Source: CAZGUX01 sp964529305 | Lineage (GTDB): Bacteria > Acidobacteriota > Terriglobia > Bryobacterales > Bryobacteraceae | DNA: 64,000 nt | Assembly: GCA_964529305.1 (NCBI GenBank) | Contig: CAZGUX010000257.1 | Location: 30,060-94,059, forward strand | Reading direction: 5' to 3' | In this document: piece after piece, positions 8,909 to 17,241 of the stretch | Position numbering within the stretch: the stretch's first letter is position 1 | How the letters are laid out: each line of letters starts with the position of its first letter | Translations under genes and position numbers: made by a program | The notes under the pieces: model-generated | What the model saw: the letters and a program-made list of their open reading frames with translations, nothing else | Told to the model about the DNA's origin: nothing | Database searches by the model: none

Positions 8909-9391
8909 CTACTGAGTGATGAGGTAGGTCGTTACCCGCTGGTCCGCCGCGCGGCCCAGGAGGTAGGCGACGGCTGGCAGGCCGGCAGCGCCGCCGATGG
9001 CCGCGGCGCGGCCGCCGCCGCCCAAGGAGCCCGCGATCAGCACCAATATAAGGGCAGGCAAGACGGCCAAACCGGTACTCACGAGCCTCCAATGTTGGGT
9101 CGGATGGTTGATCTCGAACGCTCGAAGCGTTGCGCGCGGTACCAACAACCTGCCCTTCGGATAGAGAGACGGGTTCGCGGTTTTTCGCACGTCCACCACG
9201 AGGGCATCGGGCTCGACGTCCATCGCCTTCCCTTCAATGCGCGCCCCATCGGGCATGGTGATTCGCACCTTCTCTCCCACGATGTCGGAGAGCCCGCTCC
9301 AAGTGATCTGACGCTGTTGGGGCGGACCGGCAGTCGCCGGCGCTCGGAAAACGATCGAGGCAATTAGAGCCAATGTCAGGAATCGTCGCAT
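8909..9391 (-). CDS. Small exported/membrane protein, function unknown
   Basis: 160 residues from the ATG at 9391, which has an AGGAG-type ribosome binding site just upstream; a longer frame to 9472 exists but overlaps the kinase gene end and lacks a better start. A signal peptide (RRFLTLALIASIVFRAPATA) is followed by a small beta-domain (GEKVRITMPDGARIEGKAMD, then DALVVDVRKTANPS) that looks like an SH3/Sm-type barrel. A transmembrane helix (GLAVLPALILVLIAGSLG) and a Gly/Ala-rich glycine-zipper-like segment follow. The layout suggests an envelope protein with a periplasmic barrel. It is convergent with the preceding gene and 19 bp downstream of the kinase-propeller gene. Confidence 0.7.
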   Translation of the reverse strand: MRRFLTLALIASIVFRAPATAGPPQQRQITWSGLSDIVGEKVRITMPDGARIEGKAMDVEPDALVVDVRKTANPSLYPKGRLLVPRATLRAFEINHPTQHWRLVSTGLAVLPALILVLIAGSLGGGGRAAAIGGAAGLPAVAYLLGRAADQRVTTYLITQ

Positions 9392-9410
9392 CACTCTTCT
9401 CCTCACTGCG

Positions 9411-10163
9411 CTACCGGGTCTCCCAGATCCGCACCACTCCGTCGGCCGACGCCGAATATGCTTTCGCATCACCCGGGCTGAACGCGACCGACGTCACGGC
9501 ATCCTCGTTGTCCCGAAGCACCAGCAACGGATCGTAATGCGTTGCATCCCAGACGCGCAATGTCCTGTCCGAAGAGGCGGAGATTACTCGCGTTCCATCC
9601 GGACTGAAGGCCACAGCAGTTACCGCGCTGGAATGTCCTTTGAGTGACGCGAGCAGTCTCCCGGATTCCACTTCCCAAACCCGGACGTCCTCCGAGCTTT
9701 GGGTCCCTGCCGCCAAACGCCTGCCGTCGGGACTGAGGGCCAACGAGCGAACCGCCCCGCTGCCGGCCGGGACGGAGAATCTGCGCAGACTCCTGCCGCT
9801 GACGGCTTCCCGGATTTCGATCGATCCGTGGTCGCCGCCGGAAGCGATCGCCTTCCCGTCCGGACTGAAGGCGACCGCCTGCATCGGTTCCGGCATCTCC
9901 CAGGTGAGGACCGGTCTCAACGGCTCGAGTGCCCAGACACGCAGCGTCCGGTCGGCGGAGACCGATGCCAGCCGGTTCCCGTGTCTCGTGACCGCGATTG
10001 CGCTGACGGCCGAGGAATGCCCGGGGACCACGGCGACGCTGGATCCGGTGGCTGCGTTCCACAGGTGAACGGCTCCCGTTTGCGAGCCACCGGCGATCAG
10101 GCTTCCGTCGTGAACAAAGGAGAGGGCGGTGACGCTTTCGCTATTCTGCAGCCGGGCGGCCAA
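9411..10163 (-). CDS. WD40 propeller, displaced C-terminal part of receptor kinase
   Basis: About 250 residues of six WD40 repeats (for example VTAVAFSPDGTRVISASSD, then RTLRVWDA; AVAFSPDGKAIASGG). The frame is offset by +1 from the upstream kinase gene and overlaps its last 23 bases. The upstream protein ends EVWDATTGRIGRPAAE, while this frame reads through the same DNA as GLAARLQNSESVTALSF, exactly where the next repeat should begin. The two frames together give 13-14 repeats, enough for two seven-bladed propellers. The natural reading is one gene split by a frameshift. A TTG at 10163 could allow reinitiation, but no clear ribosome binding site is visible. Confidence 0.8.
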   Translation of the reverse strand: MAARLQNSESVTALSFVHDGSLIAGGSQTGAVHLWNAATGSSVAVVPGHSSAVSAIAVTRHGNRLASVSADRTLRVWALEPLRPVLTWEMPEPMQAVAFSPDGKAIASGGDHGSIEIREAVSGRSLRRFSVPAGSGAVRSLALSPDGRRLAAGTQSSEDVRVWEVESGRLLASLKGHSSAVTAVAFSPDGTRVISASSDRTLRVWDATHYDPLLVLRDNEDAVTSVAFSPGDAKAYSASADGVVRIWETR

Positions 10164-12927
10164 TCCTTCCCGTGGTCGCGTCCCACACTTCGGCCGGCCG
10201 GGAGTTCTTCAGGCAACCGGCGATCCGCCGCCCATTCGGGCTGACGGCAAGCTGGATAGCGCCGGCCCGTTTCAGGATCGTTCCACCGCACGTGGCGGCA
10301 TTCCATACCTTGATCTCGCCGTTTGTGGAGGCGGCCGCAATCCTCGATCCGTCGCCGCTGAACGAGATCCGGGCGACGGCGCCACTCCACTCGGCATTGA
10401 GCACAGCCAGCAGACGCCCGGTTCCGGGGTCCCAGAGCCTGACTGCTCGTTCGGAGGAAGTCGCGAGAAGGGTTCCATCCGGACTGGGGGCCACTGCCTG
10501 CGCGCGCTCCTCGTGCCCGGCCAGGGTCTGGAGCGGTCGAGCCGTGGCGGCATCCCAGATCCTGGCCGTCGTGTCCTGGGAGGCGGAGTAGATCCGAAGG
10601 CGGCGAGGGTCGAAGGTGACCCACAAGACCGAACCTCCATGACCGGTCGCCGTGTACATCAGTCGTCCGGACTCGGTGTCCCACAGACGGACGGTCCCGT
10701 CCTGTCCGCCGGAAACAATGCGGGCGCCGTCGAAACTGAAGGCTGCGGAGCGCACTGGTCCCCGATGCCCGCGGAGCGAGGCGACCGCTTCGCCCGAGTT
10801 CGCCTTCCACACAATGAGCGACCCGTCTTCACCGGCGGACAGCACCCGTTCGGCGTCTCTGCTGAACGCCGCCACCACCGCTCGGCTCGCGTGCCCCACG
10901 AACGTCCCGGCCGTACGGCGCGACGGGAGGTGAGTGACCTGAAGCCGGAACTCGCCCGCCGTGTGCACGATCCGGAACCCCTCCTCGTCAAATGCCAGGA
11001 TTGCTCCGGAGCCGTTCAGAGTGGGCAGCGGAGAATAGTCTGCCGCCGACCAGGAATGGAGGCCATTCCCCGCACTCCAAAGAAGCCGAGTGCCGTCGCG
11101 GGTAAAGCCCAGGGCGCGGGGCACGTCGGCGGCCGAATTCGGGCCGGCGTCCGCGCGCAGGGAGGCGATGCTGGAGTCGCACTTCCAGACTAAATGCCGC
11201 CACTCCCACCCTCGAAGACCCGAGGGGCACTGCAGCAGGCGCCGCCGTGCCTCAGCGATCTCGTTGGAGCGGATATGGAGATCGGCCGCGGTCAGATTCG
11301 CGACGTAACTCTGGCGCTGCGCCGACAGGCGCTGCCGTTCGGCGGCGGCGCGTTGCTCTTCGGCTTCGCGGCTCTTCCGCTCCGCGGCCGTCCGCTGTTG
11401 TTCCGCGATCGTCCGCTGTTGCTGCGCCTCCAACCCGCGCCTCGCGGCCTCGGTCCCCTGTTGCTCGGCAAGGGCTCGTTGCCGCTCGGCCTCAGTCTGC
11501 TGGCGTTCGGCTTCGGCCCGCTGGCGTTCTGCTTCCAGGCGTTCTTCTTCCGCCTTGCGGCGCTCTTGCTCGGTCATGGTGCGCTGCCGCAGCGCTTCGG
11601 CCTCCTGGCGTCGCGCTTCCGCCCGCTGCTGCTCCGCCATGGACTTCTGGCGTTCGGCCTCGGCGCGCTGCCGCTCCGCCTCCCCTCGTTGCCATTCGGC
11701 TTCGGCGCGCTGCCGTTCCGCCCGAAAGTAGAGGGCGGTGCTGGCGCTCAAGCCCAGTATCAGCGACGCCATGACGGCCGCGAGACCGATCACGGGCCCC
11801 CGGTTCTTTCTCACGAATTTCCGCAGTCGATACAGGCCACTCGGAGGACTGGCGGTCACCGGCTCGTCGGAGAAGTACCGGCGGATGTCGGCCGCGAGTT
11901 CCGACACGGACGCGTACCGGCGCGTCCGGTCCTTCTCCATGGCCTTCATCGTGATCCACTCCAGATCGCCCCGCACGCGCCGGGCGAGCGATCCGGCGTC
12001 GGTATCGCGGCGCTCCGCGACGTTCCCGGCCTCGGCGCCCAGGCCCTCGAGCCGTGCCGCCGGTTTGGGCGGATCGTCTTCCCGGATGATCCGCCGGGTC
12101 TCGTCGTAGCCCGCGGCGCGGAGCCTGGTGGGATCGAAAGGAACCGCTCCCACCAACAGTTCGTACAACAGAACTCCCAGCGAGTAGATGTCGGTCCGGG
12201 TGTCCGTGTCCCGGCCGTCCAGAGCCGCCTGCTCCGGGCTCATGTACTCAGGCGTGCCAATGATCACTCCGGCCTGAGTTAAGAACGTCTCGCCGGTCAG
12301 GCGTTTCTCCGTAGCCTTGGCTAGTCCGAAATCGATGATCTTTGGGACGGCGGCGCCGTCTCCCGGCAGCACCAGGACATTGGATGGCTTGAGGTCGCGG
12401 TGAATCACGCCCTTCTGGTGCGCGTGCTGGACCGCGCTGCAGACGTCCAGGAACAGCTCGAGCCGCTTCCGGGTGCTCATCCGGTTCCGGTCACAGAACT
12501 CCGTGATCGGCGTGCCCGGCACGTATTCCATGACGAAATAAGGCCGTCCACTCTCGGTCGAGCCGGCGTCGAAAACACGGGCGATATGTGCATGGTCCAT
12601 CAGCGCCAAGGCCTGGCGTTCGGATTCAAACCGCGCGATGACTTCGCGGGTATCCATTCCGGGCTTGACGATCTTGATGGCGACCTCCCGGCGGATCGGT
12701 TCGTCCTGCTCCGCCAGGTAGACCTCGCCCATGCCACCCCGTCCGAGCATCCGCACAATCCGGTACACTTCGAACCACTGGCCGGGCTCCGGCAGATCGG
12801 AGGCGCGGAGAGCGGGGTCAGGCGCCAGCAACGCCAGCGCGAGCAGGCAGCGCGGACACAGGCCCTGCCCGGATTCGTCGCCTGTCATCGAAGCACCGCA
12901 TTCGGGACAGAATCTGGGCCCATCCAT
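10141..12927 (-). CDS. Transmembrane Ser/Thr protein kinase with coiled coil and WD40 repeats (frameshifted)
   Basis: Hanks-type kinase. In order: an N-terminal zinc-ribbon-like segment (CPECG and CPRC), the kinase domain (residues about 54-330: LGRGGMGEVYLAEQ, VAIKIVKPG, HRDLKPSNV, DFGLAKA, GTPEYMSPEQ), one transmembrane helix (GLAAVMASLILGLSASTALY), a long Arg/Glu/Ala/Gln coiled coil, a linker with SYVANLTAADLHIRSNEIAE and LRGWEWRHLVWK, then WD40 repeats outside the membrane. I chose ATG 12927 (MDGPRFCPECG) over an upstream GTG. Its mRNA follows a sigma factor gene by about 40 bp, a pairing known for acidobacterial and planctomycete ECF-like sigma factors. The frame ends at 10141 within the propeller; the rest is in another frame at 9411-10163, so full function is doubtful if the frameshift is real. 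Confidence 0.9.
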   Translation of the reverse strand: MDGPRFCPECGASMTGDESGQGLCPRCLLALALLAPDPALRASDLPEPGQWFEVYRIVRMLGRGGMGEVYLAEQDEPIRREVAIKIVKPGMDTREVIARFESERQALALMDHAHIARVFDAGSTESGRPYFVMEYVPGTPITEFCDRNRMSTRKRLELFLDVCSAVQHAHQKGVIHRDLKPSNVLVLPGDGAAVPKIIDFGLAKATEKRLTGETFLTQAGVIIGTPEYMSPEQAALDGRDTDTRTDIYSLGVLLYELLVGAVPFDPTRLRAAGYDETRRIIREDDPPKPAARLEGLGAEAGNVAERRDTDAGSLARRVRGDLEWITMKAMEKDRTRRYASVSELAADIRRYFSDEPVTASPPSGLYRLRKFVRKNRGPVIGLAAVMASLILGLSASTALYFRAERQRAEAEWQRGEAERQRAEAERQKSMAEQQRAEARRQEAEALRQRTMTEQERRKAEEERLEAERQRAEAERQQTEAERQRALAEQQGTEAARRGLEAQQQRTIAEQQRTAAERKSREAEEQRAAAERQRLSAQRQSYVANLTAADLHIRSNEIAEARRRLLQCPSGLRGWEWRHLVWKCDSSIASLRADAGPNSAADVPRALGFTRDGTRLLWSAGNGLHSWSAADYSPLPTLNGSGAILAFDEEGFRIVHTAGEFRLQVTHLPSRRTAGTFVGHASRAVVAAFSRDAERVLSAGEDGSLIVWKANSGEAVASLRGHRGPVRSAAFSFDGARIVSGGQDGTVRLWDTESGRLMYTATGHGGSVLWVTFDPRRLRIYSASQDTTARIWDAATARPLQTLAGHEERAQAVAPSPDGTLLATSSERAVRLWDPGTGRLLAVLNAEWSGAVARISFSGDGSRIAAASTNGEIKVWNAATCGGTILKRAGAIQLAVSPNGRRIAGCLKNSRPAEVWDATTGRIGRPAAE
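11310..11725 (-). repeat. Degenerate in-frame repeat encoding the kinase coiled coil
   Basis: Inside the kinase gene, about 415 bp are built of degenerate 21-bp units encoding seven-residue blocks such as AEAERQR or RAEAERQ, repeated about 18 times. The unit length equals one heptad, so the DNA repeat directly encodes a long coiled coil between the membrane helix and the propeller. Such arrays readily change copy number by slippage. Confidence 0.8.
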
Positions 12928-12969
12928 TGGGGATCCCCGACTTGTGACTGAAGCAATCACGGACGGAAG

Positions 12970-13707
12970 TTACCTTTTGGCAAGAATCGACAGAAGGTAC
13001 CGGATCTCTTCGTCGATTTCCGCCGGTTGTTCAACGGTGTCGGCAATTTCCTCGCGGACCAGGTCGCCATAGTAACGCCTCAGCCGGTGAACGGCGACTT
13101 TCAACGCGCCTTCACTCAGATTCAAGCGAGTCGCAATCTGCTGATACGAGCCACGGGGTTCGGTCCCAGGAGCAAGAAACGGCTTCAACTGCTGGAACGG
13201 GCCGGTTTGCCCCTTCCGCGAATACTCCTCCTCCAGCCGGGACATCGCGCGGTCAAGAAGAGTAATGGCCCATTGTTTCTCAAAAACCTCCTCTGGCGTG
13301 GCTCCACCCGGAGGATCGAGAGGGGAGCCGTCCTTGCCTGGGCGGGCATCGAGCGCCATCAGCCGGATGTCGCCGCCTCGCTTGAGTGCACGTGCCCGGT
13401 CCCATTCGTTGGCCAGAAAGTGCTTGACTGCTGCCAACAGGAACGAACGGAACTTTCCTCGCTCACGGTTGGCGTCCTGGAAATAGTGCTTCTCCAGCAC
13501 CCTCGCGAAGAACTCCTGGGTGAGATCCTGGGCATCCTCGACGCTATGTCCCCTCCCGCGCACAAAAGCGTAGACCGGCTTCCAATAGGCGCCGCAGAGT
13601 TTCGCCAGGGCTTCAGGGGAATCACCCGCCGCTCGCTGGATGACACTCCATGCGGTACTGGGAAAGCGGCCCGACGCCCATTTCGCGCCACCTGTCTCGG
13701 AACTCAT
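12970..13707 (-). CDS. ECF-like sigma-70 factor linked to the kinase
   Basis: 245-residue RNA polymerase sigma factor. Region 2 is at residues about 15-85 (STAWSVIQRA, GHSVEDAQDLTQEFFARVLE), and region 4 lies at about 175-225 (YQQIATRLNLSEGALKVAVHRLRRYYGDLVREE). Between them is an extended linker (GGATPEEVFEKQWAITLLD) typical of the large acidobacterial subgroup related to ECF factors. It sits directly upstream of the receptor kinase in the same direction, so a phosphorylation-controlled sigma factor is plausible, as reported for similar sigma-kinase pairs; that link is inferred from position. No anti-sigma factor is visible. The start ATG lacks a strong ribosome binding site. Confidence 0.88.
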   Translation of the reverse strand: MSSETGGAKWASGRFPSTAWSVIQRAAGDSPEALAKLCGAYWKPVYAFVRGRGHSVEDAQDLTQEFFARVLEKHYFQDANRERGKFRSFLLAAVKHFLANEWDRARALKRGGDIRLMALDARPGKDGSPLDPPGGATPEEVFEKQWAITLLDRAMSRLEEEYSRKGQTGPFQQLKPFLAPGTEPRGSYQQIATRLNLSEGALKVAVHRLRRYYGDLVREEIADTVEQPAEIDEEIRYLLSILAKR

Positions 13708-13990
13708 GGCAAGCTAAGCGGCCGGCCTCTCCCCGGCTTCGACTCACCATGATGATGCAGACACACCGGAGCGGCAAGCGGCCATCCGGACGCAGGCGGC
13801 GGTCCGGGCCGCAGCCCCGGTACGGGGTGGGCTCCTCCGAGGCCACTCCGTCGCTGTCGTCAAGTTTCACGTAATCGGGGCACCACGCTCGCTGACGGGT
13901 CTGTGAAACAACCGGCATTCAGGCCGCGAATGGGTTTGTCCGCGGATTGACGCACGCCAAACCCGGGCTGCGGCTCGAAAGCCAGCAGCG
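13708..13990. other. Intergenic region, no gene seen
   Basis: About 280 bp between the sigma factor start and the end of rapZ, both on the minus strand. It should hold the promoter for the sigma-kinase pair and the transcript end of rpoN-hpf-rapZ. Open frames here have no plausible protein sequence, and I could not identify a convincing promoter or terminator. Confidence 0.5.
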
Positions 13991-14872
13991 TTACACCGGC
14001 TTGGCCGTGTCGCGATGGCTGGCCTTCACCCGGTATCCGGCCGCGGCCAGATTGGCGTGGATCCGCTGCGCGATCATTACCGAACGGTGATGTCCTCCCG
14101 TGCAGCCGAAGGCGATCGTCAGGTAACTCTTGCCCTCCGCCAGGTAGTGGGGCAGCAAATAGATCAACAGATCGGAGATCCGCGATATGAACTCGTTGGT
14201 CTGGGGAAACGAGGCGATGTATTTCGCCACCTTCGGATCCTTGCCCGTGAGCTTCTTGAACCGGGGAATGTAGTTCGGATTGGGCAGGAACCGGACGTCA
14301 AAGACCAGATCGGCTTCGGCGGGCACGCCGTGGCGGTAGCCAAAACTCACCACGTGCACCAGCAACTGGCCCGCGCCGCGCTTGCCCCGAATGCGATCGA
14401 CAATATGGTCGCGCAGTTCGTGGACGTTGAACTTGGAGGTGTCGATGATGATGTCCGACAGGGCCCGGATGGGTTCGAGGCGCTTTCGCTCGGCGCGAAC
14501 ACTCCGCGCGACCGAACGGCTTCCCCCCAACGGATGCGGCCGGCGGGTCTCGCTGAAGCGGCGGACCAGCACGCTTTCGCTCGCTTCCAGAAAGACCAGC
14601 CGTGTGGGGGCCTTCTCGCGCACCGCGGCATAGATATGCGGAAACTCCACCAGGCGCTCGCCTTCGCGAATGTCGACGACCACGGCGGCGCAGCGGATGC
14701 GCGGCGAGTCCTCGGCCAGTTCGGCCAGCTTTGGAATCAGGTCGATCGGGAGGTTGTCGACGGCATAGTAGCCGGCGTCCTCGAGGGCTTTGAGAACAGA
14801 GCCCTTCCCGGAGCCGCTGAGACCCGTGATGATGACCAGCTCGGTTGCGGGGCGGGAAGGGCGTTTGGCCAT
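13991..14872 (-). CDS. rapZ: RNase adapter / nucleotide-binding protein RapZ
   Basis: 293 residues, typical family length. The N-terminal P-loop is ITGLSGSGKGSVLKALED, followed by the family motif GYYAVDNLPIDLIP. The C-terminal domain contains FGYRHGVPAEADLVFDVRFL, PNPNYIP and FGCTGGHHRSV. In enterobacteria RapZ guides RNase E to the sRNA GlmZ and binds glucosamine-6-phosphate; the homologue in Bacillus (YvcJ) acts differently, so the exact role here is open. It is the last gene of an rpoN-hpf-rapZ operon, 17 bp after hpf. The ptsN and npr genes that complete this cluster in proteobacteria are missing. Confidence 0.95.
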   Translation of the reverse strand: MAKRPSRPATELVIITGLSGSGKGSVLKALEDAGYYAVDNLPIDLIPKLAELAEDSPRIRCAAVVVDIREGERLVEFPHIYAAVREKAPTRLVFLEASESVLVRRFSETRRPHPLGGSRSVARSVRAERKRLEPIRALSDIIIDTSKFNVHELRDHIVDRIRGKRGAGQLLVHVVSFGYRHGVPAEADLVFDVRFLPNPNYIPRFKKLTGKDPKVAKYIASFPQTNEFISRISDLLIYLLPHYLAEGKSYLTIAFGCTGGHHRSVMIAQRIHANLAAAGYRVKASHRDTAKPV

Positions 14873-14889
14873 TCAGGTCCTGAGAGGAT

Positions 14890-15453
14890 TCAGGCTTCGA
14901 TGAGGTCGTAGTTGCCGTCGGGGCGGCGGATCATCACCGAAACGCGATCGGTGTCGGCATCCCGGTACACCAGGTAGTCGCCCTGGGCTTCCATCTCCAT
15001 CACCGCTTCATCGACGGTCATGGGCTTGCGATCGCCGCCAGGAGCGACGCGCTTGACCTTCGGAGCCGCCTTGGCAGGCTTTTTGGCCGGTTTCGCGGCA
15101 GCCTCCGTCGCGATGGCCCGTTCGGCCGCCGCCAAGCCTGCTGTCGCCTTGCGTGGAGTCCGCTTGGTGTCACGCCATTTTGCCCGCACCCGGATGGCCT
15201 GCTTTTCCAGGTTTTCGATGGCCTCGCGGATCGCCGTCAGTGGGTCGGAATTCGACGCCGCCGCGACCAGAGGATGGTCGTGATAATGCACGGTGATCTC
15301 GGCCTTGTGGAGATGCCGCTGCTGCACCAGCACCACGTGCGCACCGCGCTCGTGTTTGCCATCGAGGAGCTTGCCCAGCTTGGCCATCTTGGCCTCCACC
15401 TTCTTCTGCTGGGACGGCGCCAGTTCCACTCTACCTGTGTATGTGACCTTCAT
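14890..15453 (-). CDS. hpf: Long-form ribosome hibernation promoting factor
   Basis: 187 residues. The N-terminal S30AE domain (residues 1-100: VTYTGRVELAPSQQKKVEAK, HVVLVQQRHLHKAEITVHY) is joined by an Ala/Lys/Pro-rich linker to the C-terminal dimerisation domain (DEAVMEMEAQGDYLVYRDAD, VMIRRPDGNYDLIEA). The long form lets two ribosomes pair directly into inactive 100S particles during starvation. Located between rpoN and rapZ on the same strand (55 and 17 bp gaps), a widely conserved arrangement. A purine-rich AGGAGG sits just upstream of the start. Nothing odd apart from the long charged linker. Confidence 0.95.
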   Translation of the reverse strand: MKVTYTGRVELAPSQQKKVEAKMAKLGKLLDGKHERGAHVVLVQQRHLHKAEITVHYHDHPLVAAASNSDPLTAIREAIENLEKQAIRVRAKWRDTKRTPRKATAGLAAAERAIATEAAAKPAKKPAKAAPKVKRVAPGGDRKPMTVDEAVMEMEAQGDYLVYRDADTDRVSVMIRRPDGNYDLIEA

Positions 15454-15508
15454 TCGGTCCTCCTTGATTTGAACGCCGCTGCGAGCCGCCGCGACGGCAT
15501 CCGCTACT

Positions 15509-17092
15509 TCAACCCTTCATCCTTCTCTGGTGGGTCGACGGAATCTTCATGTCTTCCCGATACTTGGCAACGGTCCGCCGCGTCACCTGAATCCCCTGCG
15601 CATTCAGCATGGCCGTGATTTGCTCGTCGGTCAAGGGTCTTCGCTTGTCCTCGTCCTCGATCATCTTCTTGACCTTGCGCTTGAGGATCAGGAGAGGCGT
15701 TTCGCTGCCGGAGGGGCCCTGTACGGCTTCGGAGAAGAAAAAGCGCAGCTCGAAGACGCCCTGCGGCGTGTGGGCAAACTTGCCGGCCACGGCGCGGCTC
15801 ACCGTTGACGGATGGACTCCAATTTCTTCGGCTACCTCCTTGATCATCATGGGCTTTAACAAGTCAATCCCCTGGGCGAGGAACTCCGTCTGGCGGCGGA
15901 CAATCGACTGGCAGACCTTCATGATGGTCTGCTTCCGCTGCTCGATGTTCTTCATCAGCTGGATGGCCGATGTGAACCGCTCCTTCACATAGTTGCGGAC
16001 TTCCTTGGTGGCGCCATTGTCGCGCTCGAGCATGCGGCGGTAGTTGGAGTTCAGTCGCAGTTGGGGAATGTCTTCATCATTCATCTGAATGACGTAGTCG
16101 TCGCCGTCCTTGGTGATGTAGACATCCGGTTCTACCGTGCGCGCGCCGCTTGCCGAGTAGCGCAGCCCCGGGCGGGGATTCAGATGCCGGATCACGTTCA
16201 ATGCGATGTCGACGTGTTCCTGGGGGCGTCCGAGAACTTTCGCCAACTCCCGGAAATTCTGCATCTCCACCAGTTTCAGATGGTCGTGGACGATCAGCCA
16301 GGCCACCCCGCCGCGGCCATTGCGGCTCTCCAGTTGAAGCAACAGGCATTCCCGAAGATCCCGCGCTCCGACGCCTGCCGGGTCCAGAGTGTGCACCGCC
16401 TCCAAGCCGCGGCGCATGACTTCGACCGGGATTTCCTCCGACTCGGACATCTCTTCGAGCGAAGCCACCAGGTAGCCGTCCTCGTTCAGGTTGCCGATGA
16501 TCACTTCGGCGGCTTCCCGAGCGTCCTCCGCCACGTCGGAGATGCTCAACTGCGAGCGCAGGTGATCGTACAGCGTGAACGGCGAGGATAAGAACGTCTC
16601 GAACGACGGCTTCTCCACCGACTCCGAAGCCGGGCTTTTGTGGCCGGGGTCGAGGTACTCGTCGAAATAGCTGCCAAAGTCGATTTCGTCGAACGGGTCG
16701 TTGCTTTCGGCGGCGGCGGGGAGCGGGTCGACGGGCCCTTCCGACGGCGTCACATCGCCGGCGGCCTGCGTTTCGGTGGTAAAGCTGTCCGCCTCGGCGC
16801 TTTCTCCCGAGGCCTCGGTGCTCTTGGCCGAGTCGACTAAAATCGCGTCTTCCAGCCGTTGTTGCTCTTCCGGCAGCCGCTCGATCTCGAGCAGAGGCAA
16901 CAGCTCCTCGGGCGAAATCTCCTCACCGTCCGCCGACTCTTCGAGGACCGGATTCTCGACGATCTCCTGGTCGATCATCTCCTTTAGTTCGAGACGGTTC
17001 AACTGCAGGACGGTGACCATCTGCAGAAGACTGGGCGTCAGAATCTGCTTCTGAGCCAGCTTCAGATGCAGACGTGGTGACAGCAAACTCAT
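15509..17092 (-). CDS. rpoN: RNA polymerase sigma-54 factor
   Basis: 527 residues. Region I at the N-terminus is glutamine/leucine-rich (LKLAQKQILTPSLLQMVTVL), used for enhancer-dependent activation. An acidic linker of about 100 residues (region II) follows, then the core-binding domain (about 175-360) and the DNA-binding part with the HTH (VAEEIGVHPSTVSRAVAGKF) and the RpoN box TRRTVAKYREDMKIP near the C-terminus. It recognises -24/-12 promoters and needs an AAA+ activator; none is encoded in this window. First gene of rpoN-hpf-rapZ, divergent from the DUF1080 gene across a 149-bp gap. Confidence 0.96.
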   Translation of the reverse strand: MSLLSPRLHLKLAQKQILTPSLLQMVTVLQLNRLELKEMIDQEIVENPVLEESADGEEISPEELLPLLEIERLPEEQQRLEDAILVDSAKSTEASGESAEADSFTTETQAAGDVTPSEGPVDPLPAAAESNDPFDEIDFGSYFDEYLDPGHKSPASESVEKPSFETFLSSPFTLYDHLRSQLSISDVAEDAREAAEVIIGNLNEDGYLVASLEEMSESEEIPVEVMRRGLEAVHTLDPAGVGARDLRECLLLQLESRNGRGGVAWLIVHDHLKLVEMQNFRELAKVLGRPQEHVDIALNVIRHLNPRPGLRYSASGARTVEPDVYITKDGDDYVIQMNDEDIPQLRLNSNYRRMLERDNGATKEVRNYVKERFTSAIQLMKNIEQRKQTIMKVCQSIVRRQTEFLAQGIDLLKPMMIKEVAEEIGVHPSTVSRAVAGKFAHTPQGVFELRFFFSEAVQGPSGSETPLLILKRKVKKMIEDEDKRRPLTDEQITAMLNAQGIQVTRRTVAKYREDMKIPSTHQRRMKG

Positions 17093-17172
17093 CGCCTTCA
17101 GAATATCACCCCGAGGGCGCTGGCCTGACGTGAACGTTCATCTTCGCACCCTCGAATGAGGTTCGAAGGCGC

Positions 17173-17188
17173 GGCCAGCGTGCTGGCC
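17173..17188. repeat. Palindrome in the rpoN/DUF1080 divergent gap
   Basis: GGCCAGC-GT-GCTGGCC is a perfect 7-bp inverted repeat lying in the divergent promoter region, flanked by GGCGC and GCGCC that extend the structure. It could be an operator, a cruciform-type repeat or a transcript-end hairpin; nothing distinguishes these. Confidence 0.45.
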
Positions 17189-17241
17189 GAGGCGCCACCG
17201 GCTTCAGTTCGCGGACGGTTCGGTGATACCCTCGATCCAGC

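Noticed and set aside
10163..10185. Programmed ribosomal frameshift in the kinase-WD40 gene
   Set aside because: No slippery heptamer, downstream pseudoknot or internal Shine-Dalgarno sequence could be identified; mutation or assembly error is simpler.
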